Source: Hybos culiciformis
Taxonomy: Eukaryota; Arthropoda; Insecta; Diptera; Hybotidae
Assembly: GCA_964007475.1 (NCBI GenBank)
Contig: OZ023274.1
Span: 36,479,816 to 36,543,815, forward strand
Reading direction: 5' to 3'
DNA length: 64,000 nucleotides
Shown: piece after piece, positions 46,901 through 58,732 of the stretch
Numbering within the stretch: position 1 is the first letter of the stretch
How the letters are laid out: every line of letters begins with the position of its first letter
The notes under the pieces: generated by a model
What the model was told of the DNA's origin: nothing
The model's database searches: none
What the model saw: the letters and a program-made list of their open reading frames with translations, nothing else
Made by a program: the position numbers and the translations under genes

Positions 46901-49167
46901 GGACAAAACTCGTGGCTTTGTTAAATATAAACGAGAAACTACTATTTATCGTGATGCCAAAAAACGCCAAAAAGATTGGAATGAAGTTTATAATTTTTCA
47001 CATGTCCGTAAAGGACTCACAGTGCAAGCAGCTCGTTGCATGGAATGTGGTGTACCCTTCTGTCAATCAAATATTCACGGTTGTCCTTTGGGCAATATAA
47101 TTCCGAAATGGAACGATTTAATATTTCATGAAAACTGGGCAGAAGCTCTCCATCAATTATTACAAACAAACAATTTTCCAGAATTTACTGGTCGAGTTTG
47201 TCCAGCACCGTGTGAGGGCGCTTGTGTTTTAGGGATATCAGAACCACCCGTAACTATCAAAAATATTGAATGCGCTATTATTGATCATGCATTTGAACAA
47301 GGTTGGATTAAACCAGAAATACCTGATAAAACAACAGGCAAAAAATTGGCAATTGTTGGATCAGGTCCATCTGGCTTAGCAGCAGCTCAGCAACTAAATC
47401 GAGCTGGACATTCTGTAACAGTTTTTGAAAGAAATGATCGCATTGGGGGACTATTACAATACGGAATCCCCACAATGAAACTGTCAAAGGATGTAGTTAA
47501 ACGCCGAGTTGATTTAATGGCTGCTGAAGGAATCGAATTCAGAACAAATGTTCATGTGGGAAAAGATTTAAAAGCTGATTTTCTGTTAAATAAGTGAGAG
47601 TCTATAATATAATGTTTATTTTACTAGTCATTAAATATCTATCTTTTGAGGATGGATATTTTACACCAAAAAAATTGGGGTCTATTGTAATTAAAATTCA
47701 AATTTTGGTTCTTCGTTATATTTCGTTATATTCGTTATATTATATATCGTGAAAAGTTAATTTATTTCATCTACCTTCAGAAACAATTTTCATATGTATG
47801 TACTCACTTAATTAAAGTACTGTGCAGTGTACATACAAGAACTGTAAAGATAAAAGCCAGGGAATCTAATGAGGTTTATGAAAGGAGTAGGATGGCTCAA
47901 TGGGGAATAAAAGGCCCATCGGGTAGGGTGGTACTACGGACCAACAGGCCTAAGTGCTAAAACCTAATCTTACTTAACCTATACAATTTATAAAAATACT
48001 TTAAAATTTGATAAAATAAAAAACCATTTTTAGCTATGATGCCGTGCTTTTAACCACAGGTGCAACAAGTCCCCGAGACCTACTTCTACCTAATCGTGAT
48101 CTCAAAGGTATTCATTTTGCAATGGAGTTTTTAGAATCTCAACAAAAAAAACAATTAGGCGGCCGTCAAGATAACATATTGGCTACAGATAAGGATGTTC
48201 TAATAATTGGAGGAGGCGACACTGGATGTGATTGCATTGCAACTTCTTTACGACAAGGAGCGAAAAGTATTACGTCTTTTGAAATTCTTCCAACACCCCC
48301 ACCGTCACGAGCTGGAGATAATCCATGGCCTCAGTGGCCAAAAGTTTTCAGGTAATTCTAAATATTTTAATACACATTCCACAAAGTAAGATTTGATGTC
48401 TTAAAAAAAATCTGAATATTTTTTACTGTTTAAATTTTCTTGCTCAATATGAAATTTTAATAACTATAATATGAAGTAATATAATGTTTTTTGTAATCTA
48501 GAGTTGATTATGGTCATGAAGAAGTTAAAGTTAAATTTGGAAAAGATCCTAGACAATATTCAACAACAACAAAAGAATTTGTTGGTAAAGATGATCACAT
48601 TATTGGCGTTAACACTATTCAGGTTGAATGGACTCAAAATTCAAATGGGCAATGGAGTATGAAGGAAGTTTCTGGTTCTGAAAAATATTATCCATGTGAT
48701 TTAATTTTGCTTGCAATGGGCTTCCTAGGGCCAGAAAAAACGGTGGCAAGCGAATTAGGATTAGAATTAGACAATCGAGGAAATATAAAAGCAGTTAACG
48801 GCTCTTATGGTACCTCTAATTCTAAAGTATTTGCAGCTGGAGGTAAGAAAATTTGAGTGTATTAAAAAATATATATGAAGAGGTATTGTAGGTATACAAG
48901 TAAAGTGTAATTTCATTAATTCGTATATCTATGTGTATTATAAATTTTAATTTTAAATGGGAAAGTTTAGTTTTTTTTAAATTTAAACTAAATTTAAATG
49001 TATTTGCATCTAAGTGTTGTTTATTTTCAGACTGCCGAAGAGGACAATCTCTCGTTGTATGGGCCATAACAGAAGGACGACAAGCTGCTCGACAAATCGA
49101 TTCATATTTAACTGGTGCCCCAAGTGGACTTCCGGGTCCAGGAGGTGTTATCGAAGTTAATTATTAA
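37984..49167 (+). CDS. GOGAT: Glutamate synthase (NADH-type GOGAT), complete, 14 coding exons
   Basis: The enzyme makes two glutamates from glutamine and 2-oxoglutarate. Exons: 37984-38262, 38979-39106, 39750-40833, 41391-41563, 41852-43502, 44088-44233, 44843-44952, 45048-45181, 45246-45577, 46061-46382, 46443-47593, 48034-48351, 48502-48842, 49031-49167 (6306 nt, 2101 residues). All introns are GT-AG and all joins are in frame. Cys78 in EACGVGF is the expected amidotransferase nucleophile after propeptide removal, and residues 1-77 are a Ser/Asn-rich leader. The central synthase domain carries the 3Fe-4S cysteines 1192, 1198 and 1203 ([12 protein letters not shown]). The GltD-like part has [10 protein letters not shown] (near 1652), an FAD motif IVGSGPSG (near 1757) and a pyridine nucleotide motif IIGGGDTG (near 1893). 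Fusion of large and small subunits in one chain is the eukaryotic NADH form. The start was chosen at the first ATG (context GCGAAATGG). Introns are 60-960 bp and hold a few small repeats. Confidence 0.95.
38306..38464. repeat. Possible small TIR repeat in GOGAT intron 1
   Basis: ATCGGCCGGGAATTTTTGTA...CACGCAGG at the left and the complement of ATCAGGCCGGCCAGGAAT...CACGACAGG at the right are weakly similar inverted ends around about 100 bp. The GC-rich ends are unusual for this intron, but the pairing is imperfect. Confidence 0.35.
39240..39500. repeat. TTTTCGCGGGTTAGT repeats in GOGAT intron 2
   Basis: The motif TTTTCG(C/T)GGGTTAGT recurs four to five times in the same direction at irregular spacing of 60-90 bp. 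No coding frame. It may be a worn satellite or transposon segment. Confidence 0.6.
39512..39697. repeat. 92-bp tandem duplication in GOGAT intron 2
   Basis: Two units, each starting CGGTTCCAAAC and containing TTAATAATATAT and CAAATAGTT blocks, lie head to tail at 39513 and 39605 with about 70-75% identity by eye. Confidence 0.65.
47840..47985. repeat. Repeat-like GC-richer segment in GOGAT intron 11
   Basis: The segment with GAATAAAAGGCCCATCGGGT, GGTGGTACTACGGACC and AACAGGCCTAAGTGC is GC-richer than the intron and resembles a LINE or SINE 3' fragment. I could not identify the family. It does not disturb the splice sites. Confidence 0.4.
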
Positions 49168-49336
49168 AAATAATCATGTTAATGAAAAGTTTTCCCTGTA
49201 TTACATGTTTTTCAGCTATATATAGAATTATTTATACTTATAACTTTAAGTAAGAATCAAATAACTTTTTATTGGCATTATAATCGTTCACGAGATGTTA
49301 GTCATATTAGTATTTTTGTATTTTCGCTTTCGCGCA

Positions 49337-49342
49337 AATAAA
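49337..49342 (+). other. Probable poly(A) signal of the GOGAT gene
   Basis: AATAAA lies 170 bases after the stop codon, within AT-rich DNA. Further AATAAA hexamers occur downstream (for example near 49846), so alternative 3' ends are possible. Confidence 0.45.
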
Positions 49343-52300
49343 CTAGAGCTTAATATTTAAGTAACGAATTACAAATACTGGACTCTTCTAGGATTTTGAA
49401 GTTTTTGAAAATATATTGTTAAAAATTTTCCACACCATCGTTCTATAATGATGTTGTGCAAGAAACCGCAAGCTTAAAAGTGCTTAAATTGTCATACGAT
49501 CGCGTATTATTTATATAATAATAAAATATTCCAATTTTAATAACATTGAAATTTTACATTATTTTGTATTCTATGAATAGTTTTAAAAAATATATTATAT
49601 AAAATTCTCTTGTCGATTTAATGCATTTAACAGAAAAGTTTCAGGAGCTTCTTATTCGTTAGAACTGTTAATTCTACGTAATAAAAAATATTCCCAACAA
49701 TAAATACAGTTTAATTCTCAATTGTGATTGCATAAATATGCATGATTTTATTTCGCTTGTTAAGTAAAAATAAAAAAATATAAAAATTTACAATATATAA
49801 TATTTTTGATAATAATATTTGTTGCATTTTACTTTAGAATTGAACAATAAAATATTTTTGATTGAACTGAAATTATTATATGAAAAAACTTTTTTTAATT
49901 ATAAATATTCACTTGTAGAACAAACCGAAATTTAGTAAAATTATTCATATTGGCATCTATATAAAAATTATAAACAAAAGCAAATAAGGGTTTTTGTTTT
50001 TTTTTTTTAAATATGGATAAGAAATTCGAAAATCTGTTCAAATTAATGCATTAAGTTTCTGGCATTTTGAAACTTTGACAAAAGCTTTGCATTTCAATTT
50101 TTTAAAAATTATATATGTATACATACATAGACCATTTTCATATGAGATTTAAATAAATTCACATAATGATCTTTAAAGGTTTTTTCCTCGTTTTGGAACA
50201 GCCGACTTAAAGGCAAACAAAGTCCCAAAAACCAGCATTTCGGTAAGGGGTTTTCAACTTAATGCAGATCTGAATTAATCGATCTTTGTTCCATATGATA
50301 AGATTTCGCGAAAATGAAAGACGCCTTTTTATAAATTTTCGAACAAATGATACAAAAAAAAATTTAAACTATTGATAAACAAAAAATCATCAAAATCAAG
50401 GTGCGGAAATCCTTACTTTTTTTTTTCCTCATTTATATTTATTCTGTCCTGGAACTTACAGATGTTGAATGTTCTATTCAGCTTTCTAAAGTTTGCAAGG
50501 ACTCCACTTGAATTTGATGTCAAATTTTGAACAGGCAATGATGAAGAATTGATTAAATTTTACTTTAAAAAAGAAAAGCACATGATAAATCTTATTATAC
50601 GCATTTGTATTTTTTTGTATTTATTGGTCGATGTGTATTCTATTATTAGTATGTATGTATTTTCTTAAAATAAAAATAATAATTTTTATGAATCTGAAGC
50701 TTGTTAAAGTTTAGAAGATATTTTAATGTGTATTACAAATACGATATTTCAATATATATTATATATATATACACATTACACATTACCCAACTACGATTGA
50801 AAATTATCTTATACATTCATTTACACCGAGTATTGAAAAAATAATTGGATGAAGAGAATGAAACCCAAACATAACTTTTTCAAATTATATATAAATGAAT
50901 TAGAAAATACTCAATAAGTGAAGAATTTTTATTTCAAGTATGACGGTTTTTATTGATTCATTGTTTATTATATTATTGACATTAATATTAAATTAATGAT
51001 TTTATATTTTTATTTCAGTACGAAATTCTTAGTGTTACATAGTCTATGTAAAGTATCAAATTATGTTTTTATGCCCAGTATCATGAATTTATTAAAGGAA
51101 AAAGCCAGAAATAATAATATCGAAGTAAAATGAATTAATAAAGGATATATACAAAGTGATTGAAGATTTCTAAAAATAATATTTTTGTTTTTAATGCGAG
51201 TTTTTCAAGTTTTGTAAAACTAAATCGCAAAAAAAGTTCTCAAAGAACAACTAATCACACTTAATTTTGTACATTGTTATTATTAAAATTAACTACAAAT
51301 TGTCATAACAAAAGGTTAAATTGTATTTTATGAACGATTTTGTTTTACATGTATTTAAACCTGCTGAAAACAAAAATAATAATTTCAATCATTGCAACGC
51401 ATTAACTATTGTTTCTTATAACATTATATACTAAAATATATATACAAAATCTTGTTATTAGCAATTACAATATTATGTCGGTAGATATTTAATTTGATTT
51501 TGGGAAAATTTTAAAATTTTATTGAGTCAATTATTAAAATTTATGGATGAAGTTTATTTTATTGGAACTTAGAGAGACAATAACTTAATTATAAGACACC
51601 TATAAAATTTATGAAATATGTATTATTAAATAATTATTTTGTTTGACTTTAAGTCACTAATTACTGTAATAGTTTTAAAGTAAAGTTGATTAATTCTACA
51701 ACAAAAATGATATGCTTGTTATTATAATGAATAGAAAAAACAAAAAAAAAAAAACAAAAAAAACCAAAAATTGTTGTGGTGACTATTAAATAATCTATAA
51801 GAAATATTAATGTAGCTACGTATATACGTACCAAATTCAATTATTTCCAAATAAATATTATTGTGAATTTTCTTTAAGTGTTTTTATTTTTCCTTTGAAA
51901 TTGAATTATCTTGTTGGGTACATTTCTTATTAATGCAGATATATTTATATTTTTTTATATGATGATATGTATTTTCTTGAGATTTCAACAATTGTACAGT
52001 AGTGACAATGACAAAAATAATTGTTTTTTTTTTTTTTTTTTCAAATCTATTTATTACTTTCTTTTTTTTATTATTGGTGGGATTTACACAGAAAAAATGT
52101 TGGCGGCTAGTTACTTATATTTATAATATTAAAAATAAGAAAACTAAAAACATCAAACACGCAGTAAAGTAGTAGGTACATGACTTACAACATGATCGAT
52201 AATATGAATTTTTACCACAATTCTTCTGCTTTATGAAAAGCACTTTGTATTATGTACAATTTGCTATATTGCAAGTCAATGTCAAATATAAATAAAGGAT

Positions 52301-54028
52301 TTAGAATTGAGTGAGTTAACTGCGGTGCAGTTTGAAGTAGTGTGAACTGGAGGAAACATTTTTGGTGCTAAAAAGTGAACAATATTCTATAATATACATT
52401 TAAAGCCTGATCGAAGGCATTAATTAATCTACTCTATTTATACAAAATGGCTTATAAAATAATTATTAGAACATACCTATATCTTTATTTAAATTACCAC
52501 GAATCACCAAAAGGTCTATTATTAAACATATTAATTTTTTATTTATGCCTGTTGATCTTCGATTAGATTTATTACTCTAAAAACTTTTCACCGTGATATT
52601 GGAAACCGCTAAACCTAAAATTCAGTAATTAAAAAAAGCTTTTGCACTAGGTAGCATCTAGAAAACTATTTTATAACACTGGTCAAGTTTTATCATTGCC
52701 GTTCAGTTTTATATCCTTAATTCACTTATATTGAATTATTCTCAGGCAGTGCTTTATAGAAATAATTTTTATATTTATGTTTATTTGTTTTATTTATATA
52801 CACTTTTGATGTAATATATTTAGAGCAAAACTTATAAAGCTTAATTATTGAATTTAAATAAATATGTTCCAATCGAATAAAAAAATTCTATTTGAAAAAA
52901 GAGTATTGTAGATTGTAGTAAAAGAAAAAACTCCAAACTAACTAAGCACTAAAAATGCTAAAATGGCAGCTCTGGTAAACAATTATAATGAGTCAATATA
53001 AACAAAATTTGCGCTTTTTTTAATTTTTATTTTCTTTTCGATTTCTGTCAGATTCAGAACAGAAAATTTTAATATTTTGTTAATTTACTGGTGTGAGCTG
53101 AGAGGCGAGTCAGAGGCGATTTACTAAAAAAGAAGAATTGAAGCTTGAAGAGATTCTGCCACATTTGGTGATTTAGTTTTTTGAAGTAACGTAGGTAGGT
53201 ACATAATTAGAAAATTAAATTTAAATTAAATTTTCAATCCCTCTTAACTATCAGTTCTTTCTATCTAACAGTGTATTCTTTGTTCGGTCGAAAATTCTAT
53301 TCTTCATATTAACTGTGTCCTTATAATAAATAAGGTATCTTACCTAACTATCTAGTTAAATTTTTTGGATAACGTAGAGATAAGTTAGGATGGTACCTAT
53401 AAGGATGGTAGTTAACTAAATCTAATAGAATTTGAGAATAAAATTTTCGGGCGACTGTATGCAGTATACCTACCTACCTACCTATTATAAATAAATTGGT
53501 AAATTATTATTATATTCCCATCAATTACTTACCTATTCAAATTATAAAATAAAATATTTAGGATTTCAATACTTATTACCTAATTTCTTAAAGCCTTACT
53601 GATTTTAAAAACTTACATATTTTGCGCGTTGATGAACTAATTCTGTCGTTTTGGCATCAATTTTAATTCAAAGTCAATTCCAACAATAGTGCTTCTTAAT
53701 TGGTAGATATCCCTAGTTACTTACCTACCTATATATTTTGATACGCAGGTTGAATTCACTGTCGTTAAGAAAACTATTGGAGCATCATTTACAATCAATT
53801 CAACAACATTCATTCAAAACATCTGTTTTCAGTAATTCCTTTAAAAGATTCACCTTAAAGAAGTGACAAGTGCTACTATTTAAGTAGATAGATGAACCCC
53901 TAAATTTTCTTAATTATTGCACTATTGGTTCATGTGAAGGTATATACAATGTATATAAATTTATTTTAAGTTTCTTTGGGAGTTATATTTTTATTTATAT
54001 ATATTTTTTAATTTCATATAATAAAGAA
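49343..54028. other. Long AT-rich intergenic stretch
   Basis: About 4.7 kb with no supported gene or complete transposon. It contains poly(T/A) tracts, TACC/TAGG repeats near 53470-53490 (CCTACCTACCTACC) and a (TA)n patch near 50755. The frame 51911-52126 is Phe/Ile/Tyr low-complexity. Confidence 0.5.
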
Positions 54029-54424
54029 ATGGTTAATCAATGCTTCATTTGCAAAAAAGTTGAACGCAAATATAAAATAATAAAAGGAAGACTATATGAT
54101 TTTCTCCGATATTTAATGAATGCTCCAGAAGATCCATTATTATGCTTGTTATGTTACAGTAGAATAAAAGAGGCTTATAAAAAAAAAAAGAAAACGTCAC
54201 AGGGTTCTAATATTTCCTCAAGTAGTTGTAGTACAATAGAAAACAATAGATCTGAAACTTTATTTCAAAGCTCTGAAGAGCAGAATCAAAGTATTCCACA
54301 AATTATGGGAAGACAATATCGAATACCACAAAATGATTCAGATGATTCAGACTCTCCTGAATTAATTGATAATCGTGAATTACGAACGTTGCCAATTTAT
54401 GGTCAGAGAACAACAGGTGGATAA
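54029..54424 (+). CDS. Hypothetical 131-residue protein or first exon, zinc-binding-like N-terminus
   Basis: The frame starts at an ATG in a good context (AAAGAAATGG). Residues 5-8 are CFIC and residues 39-42 are CLLC, followed by YSRIKEAYKKKKK. The Cys-x2-Cys...Cys-x2-Cys spacing and the C-terminal Leu/Ala-Tyr-Lys pattern recall a ZAD-like zinc-binding domain, but the match is loose. Residues 57-131 are Ser/Gln/Asn/Asp-rich with an acidic NDSDDSDSPEL stretch, typical of disordered sequence. Codon use is far less repetitive than in neighbouring chance ORFs. The last codons include ACAACAG/GTGGAT, a possible but weak splice donor, so it may be exon 1 of a longer gene. I do not recognise a family. 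Confidence 0.45.
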   Translation: MVNQCFICKKVERKYKIIKGRLYDFLRYLMNAPEDPLLCLLCYSRIKEAYKKKKKTSQGSNISSSSCSTIENNRSETLFQSSEEQNQSIPQIMGRQYRIPQNDSDDSDSPELIDNRELRTLPIYGQRTTGG

Positions 54425-54850
54425 TTTAACATTTATGATTTTATTTTCATTGTTTATTTATTTTTGACTGAATTTAATGTTTTTTTTTAATTATTTAATA
54501 TAATAAATTATTTAATTTTATGTGCTGTGTACTTAGATACTTAAATTCATGATATTTTGTTTAATAATAATTGAAAAAATTATTTCAATAATTTAAAATT
54601 ATGCAGGGAGATTTTAAATCGAACTATGGGGCTCCATTGAGTTTGCAGTACTGTTCTTAATTATTTATTAAACGCAGGTTTGAATGAAATACTAAGAAAT
54701 AATTAAAATTATCCTCCGAGTTATATGTACCTTACCTGTCTACATATTTCAGTTCTAAAATAATTTATTTGAATTATTATGATTAATGGCATCATGATGA
54801 ATCACTTTAGAAAACTTAAATAAAAAAAGTAGTTGGGCAAAAAACTACAA

Positions 54851-54880
54851 ATATTAGTGAATATTAGTGAATATTAGTGA
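54851..54880. repeat. 10-bp tandem repeat, three exact copies
   Basis: ATATTAGTGA is repeated three times, 12 bp before the left end of the composite TIR element. Confidence 0.9.
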
Positions 54881-54891
54881 AATAAGTTTAT

Positions 54892-57589
54892 AGTACGTTC
54901 AGTAAGTACAGATTGTCCTTAGCTAGTGACAAAATCCTACGTTGCAGACAATCTGAAGTTTGTGAAAGACAAAATCTGACAGCTAAAGTCCTTAAATACA
55001 GACAATTTCTACAAAAAATCGTTCAGTAATGCAATCCTACCTCAAAACTTCTGCAAAGGGAAATTTCATAATTTCCCATAATAGTCCGTATTCTGGGAGT
55101 ACTTTTTAGTTGGCCTTAGCTAAGGACAGGACAATGATAGTACGTTCCATAAGTCCGGGTACCCTCCACGCAAGATTTCCCTTTTCTGCAAAGTCCTAGG
55201 AATACCTTCTGCAAAGTCCTATGCACAGGGTATTGCCACCATTTTAATTTTAAAATCATATACCTTAACAAATTTTATATGCGCATCGTTAAAAAATTTG
55301 ACATTTGTTTTCAGATTTTGAAGATAATTTGTACAATTATTAATAATTTGCTTATATTTTGTTTAAAATAAATACAAATTTAATAAAATTGCTAAAATTC
55401 TGTTATATTTTTTAATGTTTTTAAGCTAAACACATAAAAAATTTTAAGAATTTAAAATGCATGAACAAAGTGAACGTGCTAGTTTTTATTGTACACATAT
55501 TGTATTGAATCAGGCTGAATGTCGCTTGCAAGTTCTTTAATAGGGCGAAAAAGAACGAACAATTTATTTTTAAATATGTTATCTCACTTCAACATGTATT
55601 TTTACTCCCTATTCACTACACTAGTGATTCACCGATGAAAAAGTATTTCTATTTTGGAAATTTGTGTCATGCATTTGGTGAACAAATATTAAAAGTGTAG
55701 GCAAATAATTACAAGCAGGTGAAGTCTTATTAACATTATGGAAATTTATGTTGCAGTTCTCAATTTACGAAGTTTGTTAATTTATTTTTCATAATTTGTG
55801 GCTTTTAGGATACCTACGGAGGATCTGATAATGGATTCTTTTAGAACTCGACGAAATAAGACGAAAAGATTAAATAAAAATTTTCGATATCGCGCTTAGT
55901 TTTCGAGATATCACAATTTAAAACTGGTTCTTATGAAGTTGTATTTAAATTAATAAAATATTTGATATCTTGAAAACTAAGCGAGATATCGCAAATTTTT
56001 ATTTCATCTTTTGGTCTTATTCCGTCGAGTTCTAAAAGAATCCATTATCAGATCCTCCGCCGTAGGTATCGTCCACTTGCCCATAATTTTTTTCCAATAT
56101 TTTGTTGTTAATTTACAAATATTACACAAGTGCAAAAAAAACCAACAAAATACATGAGAAATTTTCGGCATTATGCAATATTAAAAGGAAGTGAGAATAG
56201 CTATAGTAAAATGTAAACTGAAAATCAAAGTGTAAAAAAAACCTGTATAAAATTTTTTGTCAGTATATGGTTCAATATTTTTTTATTTATAATTTTTTTT
56301 TTAATAATATACCCATTTTGTTATTATTTGTTATTGTCCTAGAAAAAAATGCACTAAAAAGTACGCCCAGAACTGAGTTTGTTATGGGAAATTTTGAAAT
56401 TTCCCTTTGCAGAAGTTTTGTGGTAGGGTAGCATTTTGGAACGAATTTTTTGCAGAAATTGTCTCAATCACCGGACTTAGCTGTCAGATATTGTCGTTCC
56501 AAAAGTAAATTTGTCACAGAACTGAGGTATTGTCCTGTGTGGAGGGTACCCGAGACTTTTGGAACGTACTATGAATATTTTGATTAAAAACAAATAAAAA
56601 AAAATTAATTTTAACAAAATTTTATGTTTTCCTAAATAAAATTCGAAATTTTATATTTTTATTTAAATAAAATATAAAATTTTAAATAAACATATAAAAT
56701 TTTTAATAAAAATATAAAATTTTTAATTTTATTTACATATTTTATCAAATTTAGTTCAACCCATATACTTTAAAAAGGTTTATACCGAGTTCTTGTTTAC
56801 ATTTTACTACGTAGCTATTCTGCTTCCTTTATAATGATTGTTTTCAAATTTTTATGCAAATTAAATAAAAATTTTGATGTCTTCTTTATTTTTCGAGATA
56901 TCAAACATTTTAACTTTTAAATAAAAATTGGCTACAACAAGAAAAAATTAAGAAACTTCGTAAAGAAGGCATAATGTTAATAAGACATCAGGTGCTTTGT
57001 ACTTTTAATATTTGTTCAAATGGCATGACACTAGTTTCAGAAATAGAAATACTTTTTCATCGGTGAATCACTAGTAAATTGGAAGTAATAATTCATGTTG
57101 AAGTGAGACAAGATCTTATTTAAAAAGTAAATTGTTCGTACTTTTTTGCTCTATTAAAGAACTTGCAAGCGATATTCAGCATGATTCAATACAGAAACAG
57201 AAATATATGTAAAAATAAAAAACACATTCACAAATTTTTGTTCATGCATTTCACTAAACAATTTGTATTAATTTTTATTTTTCATAAATTTTATGTGTTA
57301 GCTTAAAAACATTTAAGAAAATGCAGAATTTTTGAAATTTCATTAAATTTGTATTTGCTTAAACAAAATATAAGCATATTATTAATAAATGTTACAAATT
57401 ATTCTTTAAAATCTGAAAAACAACAAATGACACATTTTAATATGCCCATATAAATTTTTTTAATGTATATGATTTTAAAATGAAATGTCACAGCTATCCT
57501 TATCGTAGGGCTTTGCAGAAGTTATTTGCAGTATTTTGCAGAAAAGGGAATTCCTTAGCTACGGACAATCTGTACTTACTGAACGTACT
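54892..57589. mobile_element. 2.7-kb composite inverted-repeat element with four AGTACGTTC ends
   Basis: Four termini start AGTACGTTC pointing inward: 54892 and 55139 on the plus strand, 56570 and 57589 on the minus strand. By terminal sequence, 54892 pairs with 57589 (AGTACGTTCAGTAAGTACAG) and 55139 pairs with 56570 (GGGTACCCTCCAC). The sequence just inside behaves differently: 54900-55125 pairs with 56340-56550, and 55180-55800 pairs with 56900-57500. The composite therefore looks like two related elements that overlapped or exchanged ends. No transposase frame was seen. The right end was later hit by the gypsy element. Confidence 0.75.
55809..56070. mobile_element. 262-bp MITE in the centre of the composite
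   Basis: GATACCTACGGAGGATCTGA at the left is mirrored at the right end with one inserted CGC. The arms (about 70 bp and more) include TTCTTTTAGAACTCGACG and a degenerate inner ATATCTCG repeat, giving a near-complete hairpin. Confidence 0.85.
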
Positions 57590-57770
57590 GTGGCATCATA
57601 TAATAATATAATAAATAATCTAGTTATTTTTGTATGTTTTATGTTTCAAAATAATTTATATTAAATCAGATAGCTTTTTGCTTTAAAACGAAATTGTCGA
57701 TGTTTTATAAATAATTATTAATAAAATAATTTATTTAAATATTAAAATAATTTTTATAATTCATCCCACA
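57589..57770 (+). repeat. 5' LTR, 182 bp
   Basis: Starts TGTGGCATCATATAATAATA and ends CATCCCACA, with the TG...CA borders usual for LTRs. Very AT-rich. No promoter elements could be assigned with confidence. Confidence 0.93.
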
Positions 57771-57773
57771 AAT

Positions 57774-57793
57774 TGGTGACCCCGACGTGATTT
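57774..57793 (+). promoter_or_regulatory. Primer binding site matching tRNA-Trp
   Basis: TGGTGACCCCGACGTGATTT starts three bases after the 5' LTR. It is complementary to the 3' end of eukaryotic tRNA-Trp including CCA, as I recall that tRNA's sequence. It would prime minus-strand DNA synthesis. Confidence 0.75.
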
Positions 57794-57888
57794 TATTACG
57801 AGCATTGTAGAACAATCTGAACGTCTCGAGATATAAAGTAACACAACACTTCGACGTGATTGGATTTAATTAACATTTTTCAACAAAA

Positions 57889-58695
57889 ATGACGGATGAT
57901 GATGTTAATGCTTCGACTACTACTTCGTCTGCACCTGTTATTAATAGGTTGCAAGTTCGAGTTCCACCATTTTGGAAAGCGAATCCAGCACTTTGGTTCA
58001 AGCAGATAGAATCTCAGTTTATAAATTCAGGAATAACGAATGATCAAACTAAATATCATACTGTCGTTGGTGTTATGGAAAGTGATGTTCTTTCAAGCAT
58101 TAGTGACATTATTTTGAATCCTCCTCTAACTAATTTATACTCAACTTTGAAACAGAGATTAATTGACCAATTTGCTGACTCCGAAGAAAAAAAATTAAAG
58201 AAGCTGCTTTTCGAATCTAGTTTGGGCGATCGAAAACCATCGGAGTTGCTTAAAAAAATGAAAGAACTCTCATCTGGTAAAGTTGATGAAGGTATGCTGA
58301 AATCTTTATGGCTTCAACGTCTGCCAACTCAAGTTCAAGCGATCTTATCTATGAGTGAGGGTGATTTGTCTAAGCTATCAGTTTTGGCAGACAAAATTTC
58401 TGAGGTGATTGGTTTTTCCGAAGTTTCTTTAGTTAAAAAGCAAGATGAAAAAAGTACTCCTTTTGATGATATTGTAAAGAAGTTGAATGAGATGCAGTTG
58501 CAGATTTCTGAAATACGTAATGAAAGACACTCAAGGTCAATAAGAAGAAATAATTCTCAAAAACGTTCTAAGAGTCGTTCACAAAAGGATTCAGATAATT
58601 CAGAGTTCTGTTGGTATCATCGTAGATTTGCTGATAATGCTACTAAGTGCCGTGAGCCTTGTAATTATAAACAAGTAACGGTTTCGGGAAACTAA
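57889..58695 (+). CDS. gag: Gag-like protein of the gypsy element
   Basis: 268 codons from an ATG 119 bases after the 5' LTR. The N-terminal two thirds resembles arthropod gypsy capsid proteins ([20 protein letters not shown] near residues 25-44, then a [13 protein letters not shown] block). A basic Arg/Ser/Lys segment (about residues 210-240) follows. The C-terminus has a Cys-Trp-Tyr-His...Cys...Cys cluster ([18 protein letters not shown]), the arthropod-type substitute for the retroviral CCHC knuckle. The frame ends in the slippery heptamer and TAA, so most translation should stop here and give the structural protein in excess. Confidence 0.9.
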   Translation: MTDDDVNASTTTSSAPVINRLQVRVPPFWKANPALWFKQIESQFINSGITNDQTKYHTVVGVMESDVLSSISDIILNPPLTNLYSTLKQRLIDQFADSEEKKLKKLLFESSLGDRKPSELLKKMKELSSGKVDEGMLKSLWLQRLPTQVQAILSMSEGDLSKLSVLADKISEVIGFSEVSLVKKQDEKSTPFDDIVKKLNEMQLQISEIRNERHSRSIRRNNSQKRSKSRSQKDSDNSEFCWYHRRFADNATKCREPCNYKQVTVSGN

Positions 58696-58732
58696 TTGGC
58701 CAGACATTTGAGGCGACAAATAGTTCTGGTCA
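58686..58732 (+). promoter_or_regulatory. Programmed -1 ribosomal frameshift signal between gag and pol
   Basis: GGGAAAC (58686-58692) lies in the gag frame as G-GGA-AAC and is followed at once by the stop TAA. It fits the X-XXY-YYZ slippery rule. Four bases after the heptamer a stem forms: TGGCCAGA (58697-58704) pairs with TCTGGTCA (58725-58732, one G-U), and inside it ATTTG (58706-58710) pairs with CAAAT (58717-58721) around a 6-base loop. Slipping back one base joins gag to the pol frame. Confidence 0.8.

Noticed and set aside
46846..47100. 84-residue plus-strand ORF inside GOGAT exon 11
   Set aside because: Out-of-frame shadow of the GOGAT coding exon.
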